DNA of 64,000 bases from Siphonodentalium dalli (Eukaryota; Mollusca; Scaphopoda; Gadilida; Siphonodentaliidae): contig CP136063.1 in assembly GCA_032622095.1 (NCBI GenBank), forward strand, positions 115,836,723-115,900,722. The letters run 5' to 3'. Positions within the stretch are counted from its first letter, which is position 1, and each line of letters opens with the position of its first letter. The position numbers and the translations under genes were made by a program. The notes below the pieces were generated by a model, which did not search any database, was not told the DNA's origin, and was given only the letters and a program-made list of their open reading frames with translations. Shown here in pieces: positions 33,973-45,700 of this stretch.

Positions 33973-34996
33973 GGGACGTCTCTGTTTGTTTGTTAGCAAA
34001 GGCCGGGAAAACTGCCAGACAGATTTCGACGAAATATGATACCTGGGCGTACTTTTGTCCGGGGAGTGTTTTGGACGGGTCAAATCGTGACCCTGACTTT
34101 GACCTTCAAAATGGTCAATTCAAATGGTCTAATCGCGCTTTTCGACGAATTTGATACCTAAGGGTACTTTGTCCGGGGAGTGTTTTGGACGGGTCAAATC
34201 GCGACCCTGACCTTCAAAATGGTCAATTCAAGGTCAAATCGCACCTTTCGACGGATTTCAAAATCGTGACCCCGACCTGACCTTGACCTTCAAAATGGTC
34301 AATTCAAATGGTCTAATCGCGCTTTTCGACGAAATTTGATACCTAAGGATACTTTGTCTGGGGAGTGTTTTGGACGGGTCAAATCGTGACCCTGACCTTG
34401 ACCTTCAAAATGGTCAATTCAAGGTCAAATCGCACCTTTCGACGGATTTCGACGAAATTTGATACCTACGGGTGCTTTTGTCCGGGGAGTGTTTTGGACG
34501 GGTCAAATCGTGACCCCCGACCTGACCGTGACCTTCAAAATGGTGAAATCAAGGTCAAATCGCGCCTTTCGATGGGATTTCAACGAAATTTGATACCTAG
34601 GGTTACTTTTGTCCGGGGAGTGTTTTGGAAGGGTCAAATCGTGACCCTGACCTTGACCTTCAAAATGGTCAATTCAAGCTCAAATCGCACCTTTCGACGG
34701 ATTTCGACGAAATTTGATACCTACGGGTACTTTTGTCCTGGGAGTGTTTTGGATGGGTCAAATCGTGACCCCGACCTGACCTTCAAAATGGTCAATTCAA
34801 GGTCAAATCGCGCCTTTCTACGGATTTCAACAAAATTTGATACCTAGGGGTGCTTTTGTCCAGGGAGTGTTTTGGACGGGTCTAATCGTGACCCCCGACT
34901 TGACCTTCAAAATGGTCAATTCAAGGTCAAATCGCGCCTTTCGATGGATGAGAGCAGAGGGGAAACAGCCCGGACGATGTCGGGTCACCCTGCTAG
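33969..34996 (+). mobile_element. Helitron-like element with ~135-bp minisatellite core
   Basis: TTTTGGGACGTCTCTGTTTG, then about seven units of ~115-145 bp (AAATTTGATACCTACGGGTA, CGGGGAGTGTTTTGGACGGG, TGACCTTGACCTTCAAAATG, GTCAATTCAAGGTCAAATCG). The end is GCCCGGACGATGTCGGGT (34968-34985), then CTAG|T at 34993-34997. The three-nucleotide compatibility of some units gives a 160-codon frame that is not a gene. Confidence 0.7.
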
Positions 34997-35760
34997 TTAT
35001 ATATATATTAGATATCATATTTATAGAGGCACGGACTCAGTGTGAGTGTTCATTGCTTCAAATGTGCTTAATTCAGTGATCGTGAACAAATTCTCATTTC
35101 TTATCGAAATGGCCATGTATCGTTCGGAGTGGCACATTGAGATATGTCCCTCAAATCAGATCAAGCTTGAAAATCGGTCCGGATTTTCACCCATGTCGGG
35201 GTTCGGAACCCATGTCAATTAACCTTGTCTAGCCCCAAATTTGCATAATTTATGTACAATCAATCAGGTAAATTAAGTGACAATGGAACAACTGAATGAA
35301 TTAAACTTTTGTTTTAACTGGGGAATGTCATATACTCAGATCTCAGATATGCTTAATGATGCACACTGAGTTAGAGAACTAATTTTCGAGCCGCGATATT
35401 TTTTTCATGTAAATTATTAAGTTTAGATCGAGAAATCCACCCAGTGCAGTTGTCCATGCAGTGTATGCTTTTTTATAGGATAATCAACATATGCATTTTG
35501 AAGAGTTTGGAAGATTGGGAGTAAATTACATGATTCAGACTGATTTAGAACTGTAAATTGTGAAGAACATTGTTAAAATTGTCAATTAAATTGTCTTTCT
35601 TTGTTGGAATTTCAACAGGAAGTAACAATAATTGCGGTTAATCAAAGAATTTCCAGGTCAGAATAGGAGGCGGACATTTAAATGGACCGAATTTGAAGAT
35701 GGATAGGGGTGGGTGTCAAAAATTGGATGGATAAAATTCACATAGACGGTGGGTGCCAAA
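34997..35760. other. Intron sequence, nothing recognised
   Basis: AT-rich, no open frame of note and no repeat found in the rest of the window. Confidence 0.4.
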
Positions 35761-36110
35761 ATTTATCATTTTTGAATTTGTCGGCACACCCTGCAGCCCA
35801 CAATTATTAGCGAAATGTTTTGAAAATTTGCAGGCATTATTGGGATCACTTCCAGATGGGAGCTATGAGCTATTTAATTTAAATGATTTTTGATAAAGAA
35901 CATGGCCACCAGCGGCCATCTTGTATATTACTTTTCGTACAACTAAATCTTTTGGCACACCCTACAGGCCACCTCCCTCATCTGATCATCACCAAACTTC
36001 ATATGGATCTTTGGGGTGACCTCTAGATGGGAGCTTACCATTTTTTCCGAATTGTGTTGGAAAACATGGCTGCCAGTGGCCATTTTGGATGTTACACTTT
36101 GTAACCCTTG
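35761..36110 (+). repeat. Diverged AGCTCAACTT-type modules
   Basis: Two modules (CATCACCAAACTTCATATGG, GGGGTGACCTCTAGATGGGA, AACATGGCTGCCAGTGGCC) without the head. Confidence 0.65.
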
Positions 36111-36640
36111 ACCTCAAATGTACCGAGTTGATCGAGCTTAGCCGATTGGTTTCGCCAGTTAAAACTCGGCCACTTTCGCTTCACTTTGTACAAAGTATAC
36201 AATTTTCTTGGTACATTTTGCATGCTCCGGTTTTAATTTGTGCTTGTAGAAACCTTCTTTATTGCTCATACAGGCAGTTGAAACTGTATCTGAAAAACTT
36301 TCAACAAACTAAGTTTATCGGCCTTGACCTTTCAATTGTATTCACTCTGTCAAAGCAAGGTGCATGGGCTGCTTGTTGACGACATCTCTAAACACACCAA
36401 TCAAGATCAAAGAGAATCGAGCGGTGTCATAGCAAATACAATCGGTGTCTTTGACAGAACAATGCTGACAGCATAATCTGGGTTAGAATATACATGCATT
36501 GAAACTTTATGATTTAACCCTGCGATGTTCAATCCACATTATAGGAAAGTCATGTATCAGGTATGGTTGGAGGAAAATTGACCAAGGGAAAATGAACCCC
36601 CTGCCCCCAAGCGGAAACACTGGTATATATCTCTTCAGGT
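36111..36640. other. Insertion or diverged spacer inside the repeat
   Basis: A 96-codon + frame (36089-36379) is unrecognised. The interval separates modules at 36110 from the matching tail near 36640-36844. Confidence 0.35.
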
Positions 36641-36844
36641 TGACATCTAGTATTCTTAGACATTTCAACTTTCCACATTCCTAATCGTTCCATTGACTGT
36701 AACACATGAAATTACCCCCACCCCCACCCCCTCCAAATTGAGCTGCATTTCACATTGCTAATTGTTCCATTAAACTGTAATACAAGAAATTACCCACCCC
36801 CCCCTTTCCAAGTTGAGCTACAGTGTCACTGACACTTTCATTTT
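36641..36844 (+). repeat. Tail of an AGCTCAACTT-type element, duplicated
   Basis: TTTCAACTTTCCACATTCCTAATCG and the terminal CCAAGTTGAGCTACAGTGTC...GACACTTTCATTT, here with a partial second copy (CCAAATTGAGCTGCA). The same tail ends the elements at 43925 and 63075. Confidence 0.7.
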
Positions 36845-37049
36845 AAATTATTACAAAATGTTTGCTTGAAAATCTAAAAGAATTTTGTGTGTAACATATG
36901 TAACACCAGAAAATGTTACAAGCAGTTACATCAGAAGATTTTTATTGAAGTTTATAGTTTTGGCCAACCCTAAATTCAGCACCAAAGAGTTTAAGAGTGT
37001 CAGAAGCTGGCCATAATCATTGATTGTAGCTGTATGAAATACATTTCAG

Positions 37050-37363
37050 ACCAAGATGAAATTCACCGCTTTGATGGAATGATATACCCTGATCTGAAGA
37101 AAAAGAAAAATATCTTCAAAAGAGCCTTGCATTCATTAAGAGGATTTGTTGGTTCAGAGCCATATCCATGGGAAATTTTTGCAAGTGATGGTTATATTTT
37201 GCTGGAATTATATTTTAAAGATATATCTCGACCAGATCTGTTCAGCTCAAATGTTTTCACAGTTGAAGAATTCATTGTGAAAACAGGAAACATTTTCAGT
37301 GGTTTGGAAAGACAGTTTCTTGTTCCAAATCTCAGTACCGTGCATACACGTGAATTAATGAAA
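37050..37363 (+). CDS. RNF213: Internal exon 2 of the RNF213-like gene
   Basis: 314 bases: 2 to complete a split Asp codon, then 104 codons. The acceptor is acatttcag and the donor is AAA|gtaagt, both strong. The protein begins QDEIHRFDGMIYPD, has a lysine run (LKKKKN), a likely helical stretch with RALHSLRGFVG and an acidic-hydrophobic segment near LLELYFKDISRPD, and ends at THRELMK-like residues (read here as TRELMK). The junction to exon 1 reads DRVI-D-QDEIHRFDG; an H-x-[YF]-D-x-[IM] motif after a beta-rich domain is what I associate with the RNF213 N-terminal arm. It leaves in phase 0, matching exon 3. The intron before it is about 23 kb and is almost wholly mobile DNA. Confidence 0.7.
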
Positions 37364-38455
37364 GTAAGTTTATGAATGAGTGTTTACTGTATATATTTGC
37401 ATTCAACTCCTTGCATTATTATTGTGTTAAATTACTTTTCTGCAACAGGTCACATACATCTGTTAAGTCCTATATTTTGGCTGTGAGAAAATTGTAAAAA
37501 TTGCCGAGGGCATAGTTTTTCCTTGGCTTCAAAAACTTGATCTTCATAGCAGAATGTTCTATGTATAAAATTTGGAACCTGGCTCATATCATGATAGACT
37601 TTGTTTGGGTCTGGTCTGAAAATGTGGATTTTAGTGATTGTTCTCATTATCTAGTGCCTGTAGTAACTGCTACTTGTTTTTTTTTTGTTAACAGACTTGC
37701 CACAACAAAGTAACAATACCATGTCCGCAATATTTTGGTTCCATTTTGTCAACTGAATTACCTCGTCTCAGCTGAAAGCTGAAGCTTAATTAACCATTTT
37801 CCAAATACACATATTACCAACGTCACTGTCCACAGTCAATAGTGGAAGGTGATAACATCATTATCCTAGCCAATGTAACTTTTCCGATGTCATATTATTG
37901 AGAAGAAATCAGTATTTATATTAGGTTTGTTACATCATTGATGCTGTTTATCTTAACCTAAATTAATTTTATTAGGTATAATTTTTTTCATAGATGTGAA
38001 TCCTTCCCTATAGCATATCGTGAATATTTATTGGGTTTTATCTTGATATTTTATAATAGACAAACAAAAGTTAAGTTTGTGTATTGTCAATATTAATTTC
38101 TCATCATCAGAAAACACATTAAAATTTGGCAAGATGATGATAGTTTATCTATGTTATAAGAGATAAATACATGGTGAAATGATACATAAAATACATTGTA
38201 ATATTACTTATAAGATATTTACTTATGAATGCTGTTACAAATGTCTGCTTTATTCTGCTTTATTAGTTAAAATAGTTCACATTTTGTCATAGACGACATC
38301 GCACATTTTTTTTACTTCCGTCTGATTCTCTGGCTATTTCACTGTGACATTGCTGCAATCAGCTGATATTCGAGTGCATTCCGTAAACAAATCAATTATA
38401 AAAATCATTCGTGCATATTATTATGATAAAGAACAATAATTTCTCCTGTTGGATC
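37364..38455. other. Intron 2-3, start: no feature
   Basis: AT-rich; no mobile-element signature recognised. Confidence 0.4.
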
Positions 38456-38590
38456 AGGCTTCTCCAAGTACCGACGGTTCCAGATCTATCGGTACCGGGA
38501 CGATTCTGCATGTGGTACTTAGGTGCCGGTACTTGTTCCAGTAAAAAAAGTCTCAATTGATAATATTATGTGGCTACTTGGGCGTAGATT
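38456..38590 (+). mobile_element. Solo left end of the CAGGCTTCTC hAT-like family
   Basis: CAGGCTTCTCCAAGTACCGA, then CTATCGGTACCGGGA and TCTCAATTGATAATATTATG, closely matching the left 130 bp of the element at 50224. The right end is absent. Confidence 0.75.
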
Positions 38591-38619
38591 ACGTACATGT
38601 AGTTGGCATAAATGTAATT

Positions 38620-38974
38620 ATACCCCCTTTTAAAAAAAAAGGGGGGGGGGCATACTATTTTGCATCTGTCCGTCCGTCCGTCCATCCATCCGGAAATGGT
38701 TTCCGGATGATAACTTTAGTTTCGGTTATTAGATCAAAAGCGAATTTGGTATGTGAGTTTATCAGACCAAAATAAAGATCAAGTTCGAATATGGGTTTGC
38801 TCCGCCAATTTTTGCGAGAGTTATGGCCCTTTTTCGACTTAGAATCTTGTAATTTTCTGGTTTCTGGATGATAACTTCAGTTTGTGTGATCATATCTGAA
38901 CCAAATTTGGTATGTGAGTTTATCAGACCAAAATACAAGTCAAGTTCGAATATGGGTTTGCTCCGCCCATTTTT
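38620..38974 (+). repeat. Hairpin-headed module array, type ATACCCCC, copy 1
   Basis: ATACCCCCTTTT...AAAAGGGGGG hairpin, TCCGTCCGTCCATCC, then two modules (TTTCCGGATGATAACTTTAG, TTTGGTATGTGAGTTTATCA, GAGTTATGGCCC). The array is cut at CCCATTTTT by the family 1 insertion at 38975 and seems to resume at 42100. Confidence 0.75.
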
Positions 38975-40330
38975 ATGTGTACCCATACCATGTATGGTAC
39001 ACATAATGCCGACGTCCGGATCAACCATCCGTCGTTCGTCCGTCGAGCCGTCTGTTCGTCTGTCTGTAGACACTTGCTATCCGATTCATTTACTCAAATA
39101 TTTGTTATCGAATCGTGTTCAAATTTTATGTGCATGTTTATGATGACACACTTCTCACCTGTATAGTTTTTGGTATTGATCGGTTGATCGGTTTAGAAAT
39201 TATTAACACTTTGTATCCGCACATAGTCATGTTCTATCCGATGCCATAACTTAAGTATTTTTTGTCCGATTGTGTTCATATTTGATATGTAGGTTTATAA
39301 TGACACACCCCTCACCTGTATAGTTTTTGGTATCGATTGGTTGATCGGTTTAGAAAATAATTAACCCTGCACACAAATGCTATCTGATGCATCTAAGTCT
39401 AACAATTTTCTTCTGATATGCCTCATATTTCTTACCTAGGTTTTTCTTAGCACGTTCTTTATCTGTATGGTTTTTGGTATCGTTTAGTTAACCCTTTCTG
39501 CTCCTCTTGTTTTTAAATAGAATTCATCCAAGCTGTGTTGATTTAAATATTTTTCATCTGATCTGATCATCCCGAAATACAGATCAGGTTCGAATTTGAG
39601 TTTGATCCGGTATATTTTAACAGAGTTATGGCCATTTAAAATTAAAGTGACAGATAAAGTAAGCCTGCACTGTGAGAAGAGAAGATCTCACATAACACAG
39701 AGTGTATTATTGTCAATGTTTAACTGGACACTACATACCATAGAGATAAATAACATTGCTCTGGGGAGTCTGTTGATAAAACCTGTCAAAGCTAATTGAT
39801 TACACTCGGGCTAGTTCTACTTTTCTGTGCAATATTGAGTTAACCCCTTTGTTGTTATAGGTTCATGACATTAGGGACTGGCTTATTGTATGGGTTTTGC
39901 TAAATTCAATGACATGCTTTTCATAGGTTTTTTTGTGTTTATCAGTTCATTAGTTTGGGTAAGATTAACCCCATTCTATCCGATTTCATAACTCAAATAT
40001 TTCCATTGATTATGTTTATAGTTCTTGACATAGTTTATGATAACACACCCCTAACCTGCATAGTGAGGGTCATTTGGTTTATTTGCTTAAAAATATTAAC
40101 ATCCTCCACCAATCCTGTTGACGCAATGTGATAACTAGATATTTTTCACATGATCACTATATATATAATTGCATCCATGTTAATGCTGATACATTCTTCA
40201 CCTGTATAGATTTTGGTATCGATTGGTTTGAAGATATTAACCATAACTTTAATTATATTTCCACTGTTTACATACATTATATCTTTCCAATGTTTAGCTT
40301 AGAAGAAAATTAACCCTACCCATTCCATGG
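38975..40330 (+). repeat. Hairpin-headed noncoding repeat, family 1, copy 2
   Basis: Head ATGTGTACCCATACC...GGTACACAT (38975-39004), GCCGACGTCCGGATCAACCA, CGTCCGTCGAG. It then repeats the modules of copy 1 (TGTATAGTTTTTGGTATTGA, GTTTGGGTAAGATTAACCCC). It extends with diverged units to about 40330. No protein. Confidence 0.75.
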
Positions 40331-40667
40331 TCATACAGTATGCTATCCAATGTAATGAATCTATTTTCAATCTGACTAGACTATATATCTATTTTAAACT
40401 GACTTAATAGGTTGGAATCAAATGCCATATCCATGTTCATATGGAAGGTGCCCAATAAAGCTTATGCCACTTGTGAACTTAAAGGTACTCAATCCGATTT
40501 GATGGTCCCCCATATCTTCAGATTCCAACAACAATTCCGCTTCAGTTATCAGAATCTATTAATTGCCCAAAAATAATGCTAACCACAGTCCACTATAGTA
40601 TAAAATTGCCCAAAACCTGTTATTTATCAACATTTTGTACAATGAAATTTTGCTGCTTTGTCATATA
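40331..40667. other. Spacer, nothing recognised
   Basis: AT-rich sequence before the hAT element. Confidence 0.4.
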
Positions 40668-40675
40668 TCTGACAC

Positions 40676-41771
40676 CAGGGTTCGCGCTGCCTATTGCCAA
40701 TTTAGCAAATTGCTATAAATAAAATGAAATGGCTCCAAAAAAATCCTGATTGGCTACAAAAAGTGGCACCTAGCTTTTTGGCATTTGGCAATTGGTACCC
40801 ATCGGGCATATAATAAAGATTGCAGTCAATTGGTCGGAAACAAAACACACATCGATATCCGGTCGCGACATAGCTAATTGGGTTCTAATTGAAAGCGTAT
40901 AATAGATTCCCGGCTTATGTCAGATCGACTTATTTTATCGCTGTGGTGAAAGGGTTTCGAATTTCTACTCGATACTAACACTAAGTACGGCTATTGACTC
41001 CAATTTGACAAACATTAGCCAAACAAAGGTTTTCCTGAAGTCTACATCGTTTAGGAAGCTGTGTATTGATAGTAGGTGTTAGATAAATTATCATAAATAT
41101 GTCATTCGTAACTCAGCTTTCACAAATTGTGACATATGGCAAATATGAATCGTAAGCGCAAGTTAGATTTCAGCAACAATGCATCAGACACGCAACATCC
41201 TTCTAAAATGAAGAAAATTACTGATTTCTTTGAACATTCAGACATTACCGATAGTCCAAATACAGTGGTTGATTTAGCATCGACATGTGCTACACCACCT
41301 AAACCGAGCAACATACTAGTGTCCAATGTCACGAGAACGCCACAAAAAGATGCAAGTTCGCCAAAACGAAAATTCCGAAATGAGTGGAAAATATCTCACG
41401 AATGGCTATCATTCGATGGAGAAAACAATGTTATGTTCTGTTCTACATGCCGTGCTGCAAATGTATACAACATGTTCGTATCTGGTTGTAGTATCATGAA
41501 GAAAGATATTATTCTGAAACACGAGCTAACCAAAGGAATGTGTACTATGTTTCAAATTAGATTTAAATATCACGCTATGTACAACGGGGAGTAAATAAAT
41601 AAATATATACATATAATAGGTAATTTGCTTGTTTGTTGAACCAAATTCAAAAGTGGCACCAAAATATATTGGTCGGAAAAAAGTGGCAACAGAAAGTATA
41701 AAGTGGCTCTAAAAATAATGCAATTGGCAACAGCGTTGGCACCTGGGAATTTTGGGCCAGCACGAACCCTG
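40676..41771 (+). mobile_element. hAT element with retained transposase N-terminus, 1096 bp
   Basis: Ends CAGGGTTCGCGCTG and, reversed, CAGGGTTCGTGCTG, flanked by the exact 8-bp duplication TCTGACAC (40668-40675, 41772-41779). Subterminal AAAGTGGCACC/AAGTGGC motifs are clustered at both ends in opposite orientation. It encodes only the first part of a transposase, so it is an internally deleted, nonautonomous copy. The perfect target duplication suggests a recent insertion. Confidence 0.93.
41136..41594 (+). pseudogene. Truncated hAT transposase, zinc-finger N-terminus (152 codons)
   Basis: Residues 1-30 are basic with KRKLD. At about residue 25 the segment MKKITDFF resembles a PCNA-interacting peptide. 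Residues 75-110 (KRKFRNEWKISHEWLSFD, then MFCSTCRAANVYN) form the start of a TTF/BED-like zinc finger, with C-x2-C and a tryptophan-rich lead, as in ZNF862/C17orf113-like hAT proteins. The second zinc-ligand pair, dimerisation and DDE catalytic domains are missing: the frame ends by deletion, close to the element's right end. The ATG at 41136 follows a few AT-rich bases and is the only good start. It could still make a small DNA-binding protein, but nothing shows expression. Confidence 0.75.
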
Positions 41772-41779
41772 TCTGACAC

Positions 41780-42099
41780 AAAAAAGCCACTTGATTTTAG
41801 AGTTATCCATCTTCATCGACTTTCATACGGCCACTTAATATTCCAGGTGGTTAAAGATAATGGATTTAAAAATTTTATATCTGCTAACTCTGAATTTGAT
41901 GAATGGGTTCCTCGATTTGAATAAAATATTTGTTACCCCCGAAGCCAAATAAATAGTAACTGAGGGGTGCTTAATCGGATCGAGTAGCTTTAATAGTAAG
42001 GTGTGAATTGTTGAAAAGGTTGGTGTAAGGATTTATGAAAATAGCTAATCGTTATCGCCAAGGTATGGGTTAAACATCTGCCGATCGTGATCGGCCTCT
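41780..42099. other. Spacer, nothing recognised
   Basis: Short, open in part (to 41924), no family. Confidence 0.35.
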
Positions 42100-42265
42100 C
42101 GTTGTGAGAGTTATGGCCATTTTTTTAACTTAGAATCTTGTAATTTTCTGGTTTCCGGATGATAACTTCAGTTTGTGAGATCATATCTGAACCAAATTTG
42201 GTATGTGAGTTTATCAGCCCTATAAACAGGTCAAGTTCGAATATGGGTTTGCTCCACCCATTTTT
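42100..42265 (+). repeat. Module of the host array, between insertions
   Basis: GAGAGTTATGGCC, TTTCCGGATGATAACTTCAG, CAAATTTGGTATGTGAGTTT, ending at CCACCCATTTTT where the next element is inserted. Confidence 0.7.
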
Positions 42266-43925
42266 AGCTCAACTTTACTTTGTAAAGTTTGAGCTATTGC
42301 CATGGCTTGGTATCCGTCGTCCGTGTGTGTGTGTGCTTGTGTGATGCGTCAACAATTTCCTTTAGCACGGGCTACAGTTCGTACCTTTGGTCCGATTATT
42401 ATGAAAATTGTCATGGATGTTGACATTGACATGTAGATGGTAACGAGTCATTTTGGGGTCATTCGGAAAAAAACATGGCTGCCATCGGCCATCTTGGATT
42501 TCAAAATTCAATCCATTAGCACAGGCTACAGGCCGTACTGTTCGTCTTATTGTCATGAAATTTGTCATGAATGTTAACAATGACATGTAGATGGGAACGA
42601 GTCATTTTGGGGTCATTCTCCCGAAAAACATGGCCGCCAGCAGCCATCTTGGATTTTACTCTTTGTATGACTAAATCCTTTAGCACGGGCTTCAGATCGT
42701 ACCTTTAGTCTGATCAACATAAAATTTGTCATGAAAGTTAATAATGACATGTAGATGGGAACGAGTCATTTTGGTCATTCGGCCAAAAAACATGGCCGCC
42801 AGCAGCCATCTTGGATTTTACTCTTTGTATGACTAAATCCTTTAGCACGGGCTACAGTTCGTACCTTTAGTCTGATAATTATAAAATTTGTCATGGATGT
42901 TAACAATGGCATGTAGATGGGAACGAGTCATTTTGGGGTCATTCCAACAAAAAACATGGCCGCCAGCAGCCATCTTTGATTTCAAAATTTAATTCATTAG
43001 CACGGGCCACAGGTCGTACTGTTCGTCTTATCATCATGAAATTTGTCATGGATGTTAATATTGACATGTAGATGAGAATGAGTCATTTTGGGGTCGTTCG
43101 GCCAAAAAACATGGCCGCCAGCAGCCATCTTGGATTTTACTCTTTGCATGACTAAATCCTTTCCCGCGGGCTACAGGTCGTAGCTTTGATCAGAATTTCA
43201 TGAAATTTGTCATGGATGTTAACAATGACATGTAGATGGGAACGAGTCATTTTGGGGTTGTTCAGCCAAAAAACATGGCCACCAGCAGCCATCTTGGATT
43301 TTACTCTTTGCATGACTAAATCCTTTGGTGCGGGCTGCAGGTCATACCTTTGGTATGATCTTCATGAAATTTGTCATGGCTGTTGACATTGACATGTAGA
43401 TGGGAACGAGTCATTTTGGGGTCATTCGACCAAAAAACATGGCCACTGGTGGCCCATCTTGGATTTCAAAATTAAATCCATTGGCGCGGGCGGGCTACAT
43501 GTAGTACTATTCGTCTGATAATCATGAAATTTGTCATGGATGTTAATATTGACATGTAGATCGGAACGAGTCATTTTGGGGTCGTTCGGCCAAAAAACAT
43601 GGCCGCCAGCAACCATCTTGGATTTTACTCTTTGCATGACTAAATCCTTTGGTGCAGGCTACAGGTTGTAGCTTTGGTCGGATCTTCATAAAATTTGTCA
43701 TGGATGTTAATAATGACATGTAGACGGGAACGAGTTCTTATGGGGTCATTCGGCCAAAAAACATGGCCACCAGCAGCCATCTTGGATTTTACTCTTTGCA
43801 TGACTAAATCCTTTGGCACAGGTAAGACATTTCAATCAGCATCTTTCCTATTTCTCCATTTACTGTAAACCATTAAATTATTCCCCTACCTAAGTTGAGC
43901 TACAGTGTCATTGACACTTTCATTT
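42266..43925 (+). mobile_element. AGCTCAACTT-type element with nine satellite units
   Basis: Head AGCTCAACTTTACTTTGTAA...GTTTGAGCT, CATGGCTTGG, a GTGTGTGT/GTCCGTG tract and CAACAATTTCC. About nine ~160-bp units follow (CATGTAGATGGGAACGAGTC, ATTTTGGGGTCATTCGGCC, AACATGGCCGCCAGCAGCC, CTTTAGCACGGGCTACAG). The tail is AAGTTGAGCTACAGTGTC...GACACTTTCATTT. Head and tail form a short terminal inverted repeat (AGCTCAACTT/AAGTTGAGCT). It splits a module: CCCATTTTT on the left and CGAGAGTTATGGCC on the right. Confidence 0.85.
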
Positions 43926-45130
43926 CGAGAGTTATGGCCCTGTTTCAACTTAGAATCGTGTCAATTTCTGGTTTCCGGATGATAACTTTAGTTTGTGTGA
44001 TCATATAAATCTGAATCAAATTTAGTATGATAGTTTATTATCCACCATTTCATGGGACACTGGTTGGATTGTTCTGAAATATAGTATCGGATTTAGGGTC
44101 CTTGATATTTTTCAGAAAAGCTGATGCCCTCAATGAAGCCACTTTTTCGGGGGACACTGTGGCCGGACGGCCTTTTATTCGACTTAGAATTTAACCGTCT
44201 GTAAACATTTTTGGTTTCCGACCAATACTTCCAGTTTGGATTATTTTGATCTGAACCAAAGTTGGTATGTGTATTTCCCAGCTAAAGATACAGGCCAATT
44301 TCGAATATGGGTTCCGTCCAATTATTTTTACATGAGTTACGGCCATTTTTCGACTTAGAATTTGACCGTCTGTTAACATTTTTGCTTTCCGACCGATAAC
44401 TCCAGTTTTGATTATTTGATCTGAACCAAATTTGGTATGTGTCGTTCTCCCAGCAAAACACAGGTCAAGTTCGAATTCGGGTTCCGCCCGCCAATTTTCA
44501 CCAGAGTTATGTCCCTTTTTTACTTATAATTTTTGCCAATTTGAGGTTTCCGGATGATAACTTTAATAAATGTGTACTGAATGAAATTAAATTTGGTATG
44601 TAGGTTTACTAGCACTAAAGACAGGTTTTTATGCGCAAACAACGGTCGTATCAAGCCGACACTTAGAGGCGGACATGAGGTCTACCGACCTTTTATTCGA
44701 CTTAGATTTTACCTGATTTGCGATTTCCGGATGATAACTTTAGATTGAATCAAGTGACCTCAACCAAATTTAGTATATTAGTTTACCACCCCAAAATACA
44801 GATCAAGTTCGAATATGGGTTTCGTCCACCTGATTTTGACTGAGTTATGTCCCTTTTTCGACTTAGATTTTACCTGATTTGCGGTTTCCGGATGATAACT
44901 TTAGATTGAATCGAGTGAACTGAACCAAATTTAGTATATTAGTTTACCACCCCAAAATATAGATCAAGTTTGAATATGGGTTTCGTACACATGATTTTGA
45001 CTGAGTTATGCCCCTTTTTCGACTTATATTTTACCTGATGAGCGGTTTCCAGATGACAACTTTAGATTGAATCGAGTGAACTGATCCAAATGTGAAATAC
45101 AGATCAAGTTCAAATATTATTTCGTCTTAA
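43926..45130 (+). repeat. Module array (CCGGATGATAACTTTAG type), resumed
   Basis: Seven or so modules with TTTCCGGATGATAACTTTAG, GAACCAAATTTGGTATGT and GAGTTAT; a CGGGGGACACTGTGGCCGGA segment near 44149 matches 18797. Two nearly identical units are at 44720-44870 and 44880-45030. Confidence 0.75.
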
Positions 45131-45700
45131 GTCAAAGGTTTTAAACAAATGAATTAAACCTTGCCCCACTCTACTCCAGAAACGGGCGTATTATGCCACT
45201 CCCCGACGGCGTGCTCTTGTTATACCAATAATAAATATCCCATAAATTGAATGTTTATGTAATGTTAGTACTCTGTGTTATGTAACCAAACAGTACTTAA
45301 AAAGTATGCGATAAGCAAAACACTCAACACTGGGGAAACCCCACTAAGTGAACATTGGTTAGAAATACAACATACTGGTATAGTGTTTGCTAATCATCGC
45401 CTCTCAATATTTTGGTGTTAAATGGGTCACGGTTAATCACTTTCCTAAATAAATAGCCACAGTGTTGAGTGTTTTGCTTATCACTCACTATATGTGCTGT
45501 ATATAAACAAACACTCGGCTCACACAAAGTGTGTTTTGTGGATAATATCGCATTCATACTATCATTATCCTATACTGTTAGTATATTAATGAGGAAATTT
45601 TCATAATTTGGTAATTGTTATTTCTAAATTTTAATCTATAATAAAAGCCAACCAGAATTCCATTTCAAGTGCTGTCTGCCAAATTGCATTTTAGTTTTTG
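45131..45700. other. Spacer with a short inverted repeat
   Basis: AAGCAAAACACTCAACACTG (45315) recurs in reverse complement (CACAGTGTTGAGTGTTTTGCTT) at 45459-45480, bracketing ~165 bp. No gene. Confidence 0.55.

Noticed and set aside
34365-34847. 160-codon frame with four similar units
   Set aside because: Entirely within the CAAGGTCA minisatellite, with unit length happening to keep frame.
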